Shown here: piece after piece, positions 1 to 10,000 of the stretch
Layout of the letters: every line of letters begins with the position of its first letter
Numbering within the stretch: the first letter of the stretch is position 1
Source: an uncultured Prevotella sp.
Lineage (GTDB): Bacteria > Bacteroidota > Bacteroidia > Bacteroidales > Bacteroidaceae
Assembly (NCBI GenBank): GCA_900557405.1
Contig: USSF01000031.1
Span: 1-26,741, forward strand
Length of the DNA: 26,741 bases
Direction: 5' to 3'
Position numbers and translations under genes: made by a program
Notes under the pieces: model-generated
The model's database searches: none
What the model was told of the DNA's origin: nothing
The model's input: the letters and a program-made list of their open reading frames with translations, nothing else

Positions 1-98
1 TAGCCGCAGGCTTACAGAGCGCAATGCAGCAATATTATCTTCCTACAATATATATCACCGGAAGCGACGGCGGAAGAACCTTAAAAAAGCGTGATTTC
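1..98. other. left edge, no confident gene
   Basis: One plus-strand frame is open from the window edge to a TAA at 114-116 (about 37 codons), but it matches nothing I recognise and runs through the -33 element of the next promoter. It could be the very end of a gene lying to the left, or plain spacer. Confidence 0.3.
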
Positions 99-129
99 TT
101 GCATTTGACGAATTAAGTTCTTATTTTTG
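99..129 (+). promoter_or_regulatory. Bacteroidota-type promoter of the HTCS gene
   Basis: TTG at 99-101, a spacer of exactly 20 nt, then TATTTTTG at 122-129, matching the Bacteroidota -7 consensus TAnnTTTG with a -33 TTG. The transcript should start near 135. The TTG at 127-129 inside the -7 box opens the longest reading frame but cannot be the start codon if this promoter is used; this supports the ATG at 166. Confidence 0.75.
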
Positions 130-165
130 CATATCGAAAGAATCATACTACATCTTGACAAGACA

Positions 166-3100
166 ATGCTTAGACGTATTTATATATATTCGCTATTACT
201 CGTATTCTGCCTCGCAGCAGGCGCGGCGGAAACACCCGACTATACCTTCACTTCAGACAACAGCGACTTCGGCTTCGTGCAGAAGGAGGTGATGAAAATC
301 ATGCAGGACAGAAACGGACAGATGTGGTTCGCCACATGGGACGGACTGTACCGCTTCGACGGATTCAGCTTTTCGAACTACAAGGCGCGCCCCGGCGACG
401 GCATAAGACTGGAGAGCAACCGACTGGAGAGCATCAGCGAGGACGGCGACAACATCTGGATGAGGGGATACAACGGCACAATCTCACGATTCAGCAAGCG
501 CACGACGAGAATAGACAATCTGCCGATGCATAACTACGTGGCGCAGAAGGAACTGTCGCTCCCCGGCGGAGGCATTGCAGTGAGGATGGCCGACGGAAGG
601 GTCGTAGTGGCGAGAGTGGACCAGGAATCGGACAATATCTCGGCAAAAGTGGTGTTCGGCATAAAGGGCGTGGAAGTGAAGAGAATCGTGGTTGGCAGCA
701 ACGGCATCCTATGGATTCTCACTTCGCACGGCGTATGGCAGTATGCCACCGGCAGCGGAAAGCTGAAACGTCTGTTCGGCGGCATGGAATGTCTGGGCAT
801 GACAGAAAACAGGGGGAAAAGCTTGTTCTGCTGTTCAGGCGGACATTACATGGTATTTGGCAGCGGACGCCTCATGAGGGGGAAGTTGCCCACGCCGGCG
901 GCAGTCAGTTCGGCGGTGTTCCTGCCCGGTGGGAGGACGATTTTCGCCACGCTGGGCGACGGACTATATATAATAGGTAAGAAGAACAACGTGGAGCGCC
1001 ATCTTACTGCAGCAAACAGCGTGCTCCCTGCCGACCGCGTGTCGGAATTGGAACAGGACCGGTTCGGCGACGCATGGTTCTGCACGAACAGGCCCGGAGT
1101 GATGCACTACCGCCATGCCACGGACGAACTGCAATGCCTCAACCTGCAGGGGGAGTTCAGCGGCGATCCGTCGATGTGGCGCAACGACGTGAAGATAGTG
1201 GAGGACTCCAACGGAAAGCTCTGGCTGACGCCTTCGGGCAACGGCATGGCGATGTATGACCGGGAGAGGAACCGGCTCGTGCCATTCCTCGACAAGAACC
1301 GCCATTATGCCTGGACCGCAGAGAACACCGTAATCGACATGTTCGTGGACAAGCAGGACAACGTATGGTTCTGCGGCAAATACACGGGACTGCAGAAGGC
1401 GACATACAGTGCGATGCAGTTCAACACCCTGAGCCACGCCGCCCCGACGGAGAGCGGCCACGACATAAGGGGAATATTCCAGGACTCGAAAGGGCGCATC
1501 TGGCTGGGCCCAAAGAGCGGAGTGGTGAGCGTATACGACAGCGGTCTCCACTTCATCGGCAACCTGGGTGCGGACGGAACGCTGTCACCCCACTCCACCC
1601 CGCAGGTGGGCCATGCCTACGCCTTTGCCGAAGAGAGGAACGGAACGATATGGATTGCAACGAAGTTCAGCGGACTCATCCGTCTGCAGCCCGACGGAGA
1701 GAAATCCTTCAAGCTGACCAGATACACAGCCGACGGCAGCACTTACGGTCTGCCGCACAACGACATATTCTCCATCTGCATCGACAGGCGCAACCGTCTG
1801 TGGGGAGCCACCTTCGGCGGCGGAATATTCTATGCCGACCTGCGGGCAGGGCATCTGCGTTTCATCCATTCGGGCAACAGACTGAAGACGTATCCCATAC
1901 AGACATTCAAGCGCACGCGATTCATCACAGCCGACAGGAGGGGCGACATCTGGGTATGCACCACATCGGGACTGATACGCTTCAAGGACAGCTTCCGCAA
2001 CCCGGCGGACATACGTTTCACGATATACAAGCGGCGGCCGGACGATGCCTCATCGCTGAGCTACAACGATGTGTTGGAGGCGTATTTCACCAAGGCAGAC
2101 TCCATGTACGTATGCACATACGGAGGCGGATTCTGCAAGGTGGAACGCATGGAGGGAGACAGTCTGCGATTCACGCCGTTCACCACCGCCAACGGACTGC
2201 GCAGCGACGTGCTATTCTCCGTGCAGGAGGACAAAGCCGGCAACTTGTGGTTTGCCTCGGAAAACGGATTCGTCAGGTATTCGCCAAAAAGGAACAGCGT
2301 GGAGAACTTCTCGTCGAGATTCTTCGGCAAGCAGATTGACATCAACGAGGGAATGTCGCTCCGACTGAAGGACGGACTGCTGGCATACCCCTCGCGCAAC
2401 TACACCCTGGTTTATTTCAACCCCGAAAGGATAAAGGCGAGCAAGTTCGTGCCGAAGATTATCCTTACGAGACTCTTCGTGGACCAGACCGAACAGCAGC
2501 CGTCGGCAGGCGATGACGCAATACTGGAGAGCGACATCAACTGCACGGAACGCATCACGCTGCCATCGGACAAGAACGGATTCAACCTGGAGTTTGCGGC
2601 GCTCGACTTCCGCGACCCTACCAACGTAAGCTATGCCTATATGATAGAGGGCATCGATGCTGGATGGAACATGATAGGCAACCGCCACAACGCCATATAC
2701 AACAACCTGCCGCCAGGCAGATACACGCTGAAGATACGCTCCACGAACAGCGACGGAGTGTGGGTGGACAACGTGCGCGAGGTAAGCATCGAGGTGCTGC
2801 CCTCGTTCTGGCAGACGGGCTGGGCATGGCTGCTGTATTTCATCATCGCCGTAATCGCAGTGGGCGCCACTACATACGTATTGACCACCATCCTGCAGCT
2901 GAAGCAGAAGGTGGCGATAGAGCAGCAGATATCCGACCTGAAGATGAAATTCTTCACCAACATATCCCACGAGATACGCACGCCGCTCACACTCATCTCG
3001 GGAAGCGTGAAGGAGATTCTCAGGCGCGGAGTGAAGGAGAAGCCGCTCAACGAGGCGCTGCACGTGGTGGACAACAACAGCGACCGTCTGCTCCGCCTCG

Positions 3101-4578
3101 TCAACCAGATTCTCGACATCAGGAAGATAGAGAACGGCAGAATGAAACTTTCGCTGAGAAGGATTGACACGGAACGGTTCATCGGGACGCTGATGATGAA
3201 CTTCCGCAATCTCGCCGGCGAGCGCGGCATAAACCTCAACCTCGAACGGCCCAAGGAGAAGGTATACGTATGGGCAGACAGGGAGAAGCTCGACAAGGTG
3301 ATGTTCAACCTTCTGTCGAACGCCTTCCGCTTCACGCCGAAGGGGAAGAGCATCACCGTGAGCATCACGCCGAAGGCGGAGGGAGCAATTATCAAAGTGG
3401 CTGACGAAGGCAGCGGCATCGCCCCCGAACGCCAGAAGAGCATCTTCGGCATATTCAATTCGGACAACGAGGGCAGCGTGGTGGACCAGCCGCATACTGG
3501 TATCGGACTCGCCCTGACGAAGGAACTTGTGGAACTGCATCATGGCAGGATACACGTGGAGAGCACGTTTGGCAAAGGAAGCACGTTCATCGTGGAACTG
3601 CCCTGCAACAAGCCTGGCAGCGGAATAGAAGCAGACTATATCATGGAGGATGATGCACCAAACGAACCGGTCGGCGAAAGCATGGATGCAATGCCGGATA
3701 CGACGGATTCGGCTGTGGTTCCTGCGATGGATTCTACAGCAGATGATGATAATGGGCAAGGCAACGAAGATGGACAGAAGAACGACAGGCAGACGGTTCT
3801 CATAGTGGAGGACAATGCGGAGATGAGAAAATTCATCGCCCTTATCCTGAATGATGAATATAACATCATGATGGCTGCCGACGGCAAGGAGGGACTGGAA
3901 AAGGCCACTGCAACACTGCCGGACATGATCATTTCCGACTACATGATGCCGGTGATGGACGGTATGGAGATGGCAGGCCGCCTGCGCCGCGACATGACGA
4001 CAAGTCATATACCAATCATCATGCTGTCGGCACGCACGGACGAGGCTTCGGTAATCCTCGGTCTGCACACGGGCATCGACGCATATATCGAAAAACCCTT
4101 CAGCGCCGACATGCTGAGAGCGAGGATAAAGAACCTCATCGCCATGCGGCGGAACCTGCAGCAGATGTATATGGACAGGTTCGTGAACAAGGCTGCAGAC
4201 AGGGCTGACGGCATTGCTTGGAGCAAGATGACAGACGACAGCAACAAAACAGCGGATGCCGACCAGCGTTTCCTCACCAAGCTGACGGCATTGCTCGAAG
4301 AGAACATCAGCAACGGAGACCTGTCGGTGGACGACGTGGCACGGCTGATGGGAATGAGCCGTTCGGTATATTTCAAGAAGATAAAGGCACTTACTGGCAT
4401 CGGACCGAACGATTATTTCAAGTCGCTGCGCCTGCAGAGGGCTGCGGAGCTGCTTGATACCGGCGAAATGAGCATCACGGAGATTTCATACAGCATAGGT
4501 ATCGCCGACTCCCATTATTTCAGCAAATGCTTCAAACAGAAGTTCGGCGTCACGCCGACGGAATACAGAAACAGATAA
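166..4578 (+). CDS. hybrid two-component system (HTCS) sensor/regulator
   Basis: A single 1470-aa protein joins a periplasmic sensor, histidine kinase, receiver and AraC-type DNA-binding domain. This is the Bacteroidota HTCS architecture that normally senses a glycan breakdown product and activates a polysaccharide-utilisation locus. From ATG 166 it shows a signal peptide (about 1-20), two runs of Reg_prop beta-propeller repeats (about 35-770, many D-x-x-G-x-x-W-x-A/G-T repeats), a Y_Y_Y domain (about 805-865), one membrane helix (about 886-910), HisKA with the SHEIRTPLTLI box (His about 935), HATPase (N box NLLSNAFRFTP, then GIGLALTKELVELHHG), a receiver with phospho-Asp in IISDYMMPVMDG (about 1258) and a C-terminal double-helix AraC domain (about 1369-1470). 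All catalytic motifs look intact. A D/E-rich linker of about 45 residues separates the kinase from the receiver. No SusC/SusD or glycosidase gene adjoins it here, so its target lies left of the window or elsewhere. Confidence 0.96.
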   Translation: MLRRIYIYSLLLVFCLAAGAAETPDYTFTSDNSDFGFVQKEVMKIMQDRNGQMWFATWDGLYRFDGFSFSNYKARPGDGIRLESNRLESISEDGDNIWMRGYNGTISRFSKRTTRIDNLPMHNYVAQKELSLPGGGIAVRMADGRVVVARVDQESDNISAKVVFGIKGVEVKRIVVGSNGILWILTSHGVWQYATGSGKLKRLFGGMECLGMTENRGKSLFCCSGGHYMVFGSGRLMRGKLPTPAAVSSAVFLPGGRTIFATLGDGLYIIGKKNNVERHLTAANSVLPADRVSELEQDRFGDAWFCTNRPGVMHYRHATDELQCLNLQGEFSGDPSMWRNDVKIVEDSNGKLWLTPSGNGMAMYDRERNRLVPFLDKNRHYAWTAENTVIDMFVDKQDNVWFCGKYTGLQKATYSAMQFNTLSHAAPTESGHDIRGIFQDSKGRIWLGPKSGVVSVYDSGLHFIGNLGADGTLSPHSTPQVGHAYAFAEERNGTIWIATKFSGLIRLQPDGEKSFKLTRYTADGSTYGLPHNDIFSICIDRRNRLWGATFGGGIFYADLRAGHLRFIHSGNRLKTYPIQTFKRTRFITADRRGDIWVCTTSGLIRFKDSFRNPADIRFTIYKRRPDDASSLSYNDVLEAYFTKADSMYVCTYGGGFCKVERMEGDSLRFTPFTTANGLRSDVLFSVQEDKAGNLWFASENGFVRYSPKRNSVENFSSRFFGKQIDINEGMSLRLKDGLLAYPSRNYTLVYFNPERIKASKFVPKIILTRLFVDQTEQQPSAGDDAILESDINCTERITLPSDKNGFNLEFAALDFRDPTNVSYAYMIEGIDAGWNMIGNRHNAIYNNLPPGRYTLKIRSTNSDGVWVDNVREVSIEVLPSFWQTGWAWLLYFIIAVIAVGATTYVLTTILQLKQKVAIEQQISDLKMKFFTNISHEIRTPLTLISGSVKEILRRGVKEKPLNEALHVVDNNSDRLLRLVNQILDIRKIENGRMKLSLRRIDTERFIGTLMMNFRNLAGERGINLNLERPKEKVYVWADREKLDKVMFNLLSNAFRFTPKGKSITVSITPKAEGAIIKVADEGSGIAPERQKSIFGIFNSDNEGSVVDQPHTGIGLALTKELVELHHGRIHVESTFGKGSTFIVELPCNKPGSGIEADYIMEDDAPNEPVGESMDAMPDTTDSAVVPAMDSTADDDNGQGNEDGQKNDRQTVLIVEDNAEMRKFIALILNDEYNIMMAADGKEGLEKATATLPDMIISDYMMPVMDGMEMAGRLRRDMTTSHIPIIMLSARTDEASVILGLHTGIDAYIEKPFSADMLRARIKNLIAMRRNLQQMYMDRFVNKAADRADGIAWSKMTDDSNKTADADQRFLTKLTALLEENISNGDLSVDDVARLMGMSRSVYFKKIKALTGIGPNDYFKSLRLQRAAELLDTGEMSITEISYSIGIADSHYFSKCFKQKFGVTPTEYRNR

Positions 4579-4619
4579 TGGAGCGGAAGGTTTTGTCACT
4601 TGACGAAACCCCGCTCCAT
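4578..4619. terminator. bidirectional hairpin terminator between HTCS gene and tamL
   Basis: ATGGAGCGG (4578-4586) pairs with CCGCTCCAT (4611-4619), and an inner GGTTT/AAACC extends the stem. It begins at the last base of the HTCS stop codon and sits between convergent genes, so it probably stops both transcripts. There is no long T tract. A second weaker pair, ATGAAGC (4621-4627) and GCTTCAT (4658-4664), follows it. Confidence 0.65.
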
Positions 4620-4623
4620 AATG

Positions 4624-4652
4624 AAGCTCTGCTTTCTTGGTTAAGCTCTGCT
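4624..4652. repeat. short direct repeat AAGCTCTGCT x2
   Basis: AAGCTCTGCT occurs at 4624-4633 and 4643-4652 (19-bp period) inside the second hairpin between the convergent genes. Function unknown; possibly a relic of local slippage. Confidence 0.5.
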
Positions 4653-4673
4653 CCATTGCTTCATGACAATTCA

Positions 4674-6977
4674 TCAGAACGGATAACCTACGGCAAGATG
4701 AATGCTCTGTCCGTCCTTGAATTTCGGGATATTGTAATAGCCGCCCTTGCCCGTATCATAAGGCAGGTGGATGCCGACGCCCCAATCGAGCCTCAACACG
4801 AGGAACTCAAGGTCGTAGCGCACGCCGATACCCGTACCCACAGCCATCTGGTCGAGGATATTGGATATCTTGAACTTGGAGCCGGCACGGTTGTCTTCCG
4901 ACTGCAGCGACCACACATTGCCCATATCCAGGAACATAGCACCATAGAGATTGCCGAAGAAATTGAAGCGGTATTCCAGATTGCCCTGGAACTTCAGGTC
5001 CCCCATCTGGTCGATGTATGATGAACCGTCGGTTGTGGCATAGCCGCCTGGGCCGATGCTCCTTGCGGCATACGCCCTCACGCTGTTGGCACCTCCCACA
5101 TAGAACTGCTCGCTGTATGGAGTGCGCTTCGTGTTGCCATAGGAATATACCACGCCGGCATTGAGATGACCTACGAGCTGCGACTTGAGCCCTATGGACC
5201 ACGTCTTGGTGAAGTCGCTCTCCAGTTTGACAAACTGCGCATAAACGTTCTTGAACAGTTTCTTGTTCTCGGCATTCCATTTCCTTCCTGCCGCCATATT
5301 GATGAGCGAAAGTACATTGCCGGCCTCGGATGCCGTGATGCTCCAGTATATCGGGTTGCGGTATTGCTTCGGACTGGTATAGGTGAACGTGTAGCTCATC
5401 TTGGGGATGAACATATCCTGCATCGTGGCGAGGAGGTATGGGTTGGCGTTCATTATGGAATCAAACTTGTGCGTGGCATAAGTGAGATGCTGGTATTTCA
5501 GCGTCAGCGGACTGTATTCATGCTTTGTCTTCTCCGTGTTCTGCCATTTGTAAGTCCATTCGCCTGATGCGGTGTGCATCTTGAAATAGCCCGGGCGGTT
5601 GAGCACGTTGGTGGATGCCTTGGCCGTAGTGGAAGGCGTTGTGAAATAGCGGCGGCGCTTGAGGAACGGCACGATAAGGCGGGGGAAAGTGACGGAGAGG
5701 TCGGCTCCATACTCATAGGAGTTGAAGTCGTCCGACGAACCTGCCGACACGCCCTTTGTCTGCCACTCGTATGAACCGTGCACGTTGAGGTCTACCACCT
5801 CACCGCCACGGAAGGCATTGAGCTTCTTCAGACCAAGCACCACCTCCGGTCCGGTACGTCCGTTGATTTTGTTGCTGTAGTTTGTCTCGATATACGACTC
5901 GTAGGGTTTGTTGAGCACACAGCTCACGGCCATATCGAGCGTGTCACACGAGGTTGTGGTGTCGCGCGGAGTAAAGGAGAACTGCACGGAACTGTACTGT
6001 CCGGAATTGTTCAACCTGTCGGCACTCTCCAGGAAGGCGCTGTAGCTATACATCTGTTTGGGGAAAAGGCGCAGCTGACTGAGAAGCAGGCGCGCACGGA
6101 TCTTAGGTTTCTTGCCGTTGAAATAGATTGACAGGCGACGATAGATGAATGAATCCTTCAGCTGCTCCATAGTCTTCTTCATGATATTCACGCGGAGATT
6201 GCCTATATACCATTTGTGGCGCGCAATCTCGGGAATGTTGTCGGCAAGCTGCAGACGCAGCTGCACCTTGTTCGGTTCGTTGAGCGAATCGGCAAGATAT
6301 GAGGCATAGGGCGACTGGTAGTAATAATATCCGTTGTTGCGGAAAAGGTTCGCCAGACGGACGCGCTCGGCATCGAGCCTGGCAACGTCGAGCGGGTCGC
6401 CGGTTTTCACCACGGCCTGGTCCTTTGTGGCGTTTATCAGACTGTCGGCAACGTCGGGGAAGTTGGCATACTCCAGCGTGTCTACGGTGGTCACATTATT
6501 AAAGTCAACCGTATAGGCTATCTTCGCCTTCTTGGGATTCTTTCCGATGTTCACGTCATATTTCACATTGCCGCTGAAATAGCCGTGGTTGCGCAATACT
6601 GACTTTGCCACGGATGCTCTCAATTCCGGATTCACCCAACTCATCAGCACCGGAGCCTGACCGAAGGTCTTAGCAATCCATTTCCCTGCCTTGCCCTCAG
6701 AACTGTTGAAGGCATTCCATATCCACAGTCGGTAAGGGATGGTGCGGTGGTAGGAACTGCCGAAGAAGGCACCGTTAGGAGCCGTGGCGAGGGCAGCCTC
6801 CACTTCCTCCTGTGTGGAATAGAAATGGTCTGACTTCTCATAGTTCTGGTATTTTATCGGTTTCAGTCCCGTATACAGCCGGTCGCCCTCGGGCACGCTC
6901 TTCGTGGAAGAACATGACGCGATGCCGATGACGGCGGCAAGAAATGCCAGCGCTTTGCTTATATCCTGTATTCTCAT
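4674..6977 (-). CDS. tamL: TamL: lipoprotein TamA/BamA-family outer membrane protein
   Basis: A 767-aa Omp85-superfamily protein, the lipidated Bacteroidota version of TamA, thought to work with TamB in outer-membrane assembly or lipid/protein transport across the envelope. The N-terminus is a lipoprotein signal with lipobox IASC (Cys22) followed by SSTKSVPEGDRL, typical of this group. Residues about 25-420 resemble POTRA repeats and about 420-767 a 16-strand-type barrel. Near the end is GGANSVRAYAARSIGPG, the counterpart of the conserved VRGF/Y loop motif, and the chain ends in an aromatic residue (GYPF), as expected for an outer-membrane beta-signal. The gene begins 67 nt after the tamB stop on the same strand with no clear promoter between, so they are probably co-transcribed. 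Family assignment is firm; the exact cargo is unknown. Confidence 0.93.
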   Translation of the reverse strand: MRIQDISKALAFLAAVIGIASCSSTKSVPEGDRLYTGLKPIKYQNYEKSDHFYSTQEEVEAALATAPNGAFFGSSYHRTIPYRLWIWNAFNSSEGKAGKWIAKTFGQAPVLMSWVNPELRASVAKSVLRNHGYFSGNVKYDVNIGKNPKKAKIAYTVDFNNVTTVDTLEYANFPDVADSLINATKDQAVVKTGDPLDVARLDAERVRLANLFRNNGYYYYQSPYASYLADSLNEPNKVQLRLQLADNIPEIARHKWYIGNLRVNIMKKTMEQLKDSFIYRRLSIYFNGKKPKIRARLLLSQLRLFPKQMYSYSAFLESADRLNNSGQYSSVQFSFTPRDTTTSCDTLDMAVSCVLNKPYESYIETNYSNKINGRTGPEVVLGLKKLNAFRGGEVVDLNVHGSYEWQTKGVSAGSSDDFNSYEYGADLSVTFPRLIVPFLKRRRYFTTPSTTAKASTNVLNRPGYFKMHTASGEWTYKWQNTEKTKHEYSPLTLKYQHLTYATHKFDSIMNANPYLLATMQDMFIPKMSYTFTYTSPKQYRNPIYWSITASEAGNVLSLINMAAGRKWNAENKKLFKNVYAQFVKLESDFTKTWSIGLKSQLVGHLNAGVVYSYGNTKRTPYSEQFYVGGANSVRAYAARSIGPGGYATTDGSSYIDQMGDLKFQGNLEYRFNFFGNLYGAMFLDMGNVWSLQSEDNRAGSKFKISNILDQMAVGTGIGVRYDLEFLVLRLDWGVGIHLPYDTGKGGYYNIPKFKDGQSIHLAVGYPF

Positions 6978-7044
6978 TTTTCTGTTTCCTTGTTTGTTGT
7001 CCTTACCTCGGTTTCGCTGTCTTGCCAGCTGCTCCAGGAATCCT

Positions 7045-10000
7045 TTACTTGTCCTTTACCTCTTTGCTTACCGTTTTCACTTCAGTCTCTTTTGTTGCTT
7101 CTCCGCTCTTCGTGTCCGACTTAGGCTTCTGCCCGTTCTGCGGAGCGGGAATCTGCTCTTTCTTGTCCTTGCCGAAATAGAAGAGGTCCTTGAAGTGCTG
7201 CACGGTGCGCCTCCATGTGAAGCCTACACCGAACTCCTGCGTGTTGCCCTCAAGCCAGTCATAGGAGTTGTTGTCGTAGAAGAGCTTCAGGTATTTGTTC
7301 GACGTGTCGCCGAGACGGTATTCAAATGTGACGTTGTCGAAGAACGACTCGTTCTGGTTAGGGTCTTCCACTCCGCTCGACACCTTTCCACCCACGATAA
7401 TCTTCAGACGGTTGTTCCAGAATCTCTTGGAGAACTTAAACGAGTAGTCGGTGTGCATGTTTCCCGTAGCGTCGGTGGAGTTGTCAATGCCGAAGCTCAG
7501 GTCGAGCGTGCGCAGGGCGTTGCCTGTAATGTTATTTATCTCGCTCTGCAGGAAGGAGCTGAGGGCGCTGTTCATCGAGAATCCGCTTGTGTTGCCGTCG
7601 GCAAGATACATTCCCGTGGTAAGCATCGTCACGGCGAGCTTGCCCCGCTGTTCCATGCTCATTGCCTGCAGTTCGTTGTGCAGCGACATATCCTCCGGCG
7701 CATCGAGCGTGAACTCCAGTCCCATATCATTGAGCGTCTTGGTGATGACTACTCCACACTTGAAGAGCACAGACCTTCCGGTCTGTCCGTCGCTGCCCAC
7801 GGTGGCCTTGGTCTCCTCGGTTGCCGTGATGTTTAGCTTAGGGTTCATCATGTCGCCGGTGAACTCTATGTAGCTTCCGTTCTCGATGGTAAAGGTCTTG
7901 AGCGGGATTACCGGCAGGGCGTATTTCATTTTGCTGTTGCTCAGAGTATATTTACCGTTCAGTCGCAATTCATTGAGCGGGTCGTAGGTCATGCGCAGGT
8001 CGCCGCCGCCCATCAGGTCCACGTAGTTGGAGTGGTCGGCATTGAGGTATGCCATGACGTGTACGCCAGGTTCCACTGTTACGGCGAGACTCATGTCGAG
8101 ACCCGTAAGCGGCGGATGGTTCACGCTCTGCTGCGTGGTGTCGTTCAGGTTGGTGAACTTCACCAGTTCGTCCATCTGGTTATCGGTGGTCAACGGGGAG
8201 TCGCGCAGGATATACGCCATATCGGTGGCACCGAGCACATTGAGCTTGCCCCGCATCTGCAGATTGTCGAGCTTGCCCTTCATGATACCGTAGAAATCGA
8301 TGAATGCCTTGCCGAATGCCACGCTGCGGTAATTCTCCTTGGCATTGATCAGCTGATAGTTCTCCGCCCTCATCCTCACGTTCATGAAAACATTGTCGAG
8401 GTCGGAAAAATCTATGTCGCCATAGATGTTCAGCGGATTGTCGTTATGTGCGAAAACCTCGAAGTTCTCGAAGAGCAGCTTGCTGCCCACCACGCGCACG
8501 GGGTCGTTGCTGAAGCGCAACTTCACGCCGTAAGGCACGCTCACCATATATGTAGAGTCGAGATATACCTCTCCGTCCACCTGCGGCTTATCTATCGCTC
8601 CCTTCACGGTCATCTTTCCGTCGGCATTGCCTTCGAAGCCGAAGAGCTGCTCCGGGATGAATCCGTTGACAAGCGACAGCGGCATGTCGTCGAGCGCCAT
8701 CGTGGCATCAATCACTCCCTTGCCCGACGGTGTGTATGTACCTATGAATGTTCCCACCTTGTTGCCATCGCTGAAGAGCATGGCGTCAACGTAGTGACTG
8801 CCGTCGGTGCGCGGCATATAAACGAATTCCGTGCTCACATCGCCCATATCACAACCCTCGTATGTCATCTTGTCGACGGAGAGCGTCGACGATAGCGTCA
8901 GCTTCTCCTCGGTCTGGATTGCGTGGAAGTCGCCGTTCATCGTTCCCGTCACCTTCGGGAAATAAGGCAGCACGGCTGTGATCTTCGACAGGTCGAAGTT
9001 GTTGAGGCTGACCGTCACGTCCTGCAGTGCCTCCAGGTTCTCGTCGTCTGTATATACCTGTAGTCCCATACCGTCGTTAGCTCTCAGGTTAAGCTTTGCC
9101 GAGAGCCGGTCGTCGTTGGCGAGGAACACGTAGTTGTCCTCGTTCGCATTGAATTTCTTGTAACCCAGGATTATGTTGTCGGTGAGCAGGTGCAGGCGTG
9201 CCCCTTTCTCCTCAAGCTCCGCCGTAGCGCCCAACTTTATTCCGAGTCGGTTGTTGGCATCATACACTGCGAGGTTCACTCCCGAACCGCGCTCCATGAG
9301 ATACCCGTCGAAGAGGGTGTTGAACACATACTGCGGATTCTTCTTCGAGTTGCGTATCTGTCCGTTGTACGTACAGTTGATTGAGTCCGACACGATGTTG
9401 AAGCGTATCGTGTCGAGGCGTATGTCGGAAACGGTAAGTGCGTTAAGCTCCAGTCCGCCGTTCATTCCCATGTGCGGCGAGATGTCCATATCCATATCGA
9501 TGCTCTCGAAGGTATATCCGCAATAGTTCATGAAGCGGCTGAAGATGTTCTCCTTTCCTGCCTTCATCCTTATCTGCGCCATCGGCAGAAGTTCGCGCAA
9601 TGCCACGTAGTCTATGCGCTTCTCGCTGAGCTGTGCGGCGAGAGCCTTGCCGAAGCTTGTCCCGCTGTTTATCAGGCGTTCGTAGCCTCCGCTGGCGTTC
9701 ATCTTCAGATAGAAGTCGCCGCAGTCGATGAGCGCGCGCGTCGTGTCGCGGTTTGTCAATACATCGAGCGAGATATTCACCGGACGATAGCGCCGCGCGG
9801 AATCGAGAATCGTCACGTCGCTCGTCCCGCCGCGCAGCATATACATCTGCTTCATGTCGGAGGCAACGTCGAAATGGCAGCACAGCGAACCTACGAGCGG
9901 CTTCTGCGTGACGCCCAGTGCATACAGGTCCACGCGGTTCACGTCGGCAGAGAATGTGGCGTCAATCTTCTTGCTGTTGATGAATCCGTCGAACGAGAGA

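Noticed and set aside
2212..4068. 618-codon open frame on the minus strand within the HTCS gene
   Set aside because: Antisense shadow of a confidently identified gene with intact kinase and receiver motifs; its translation is His/Val/Arg-rich with no recognisable domain.
6904..7836. 310-codon plus-strand frame across the tamL-tamB junction
   Set aside because: Opposes two real genes; hydrophobic start is the complement of the tamL lipoprotein signal and intergenic DNA.
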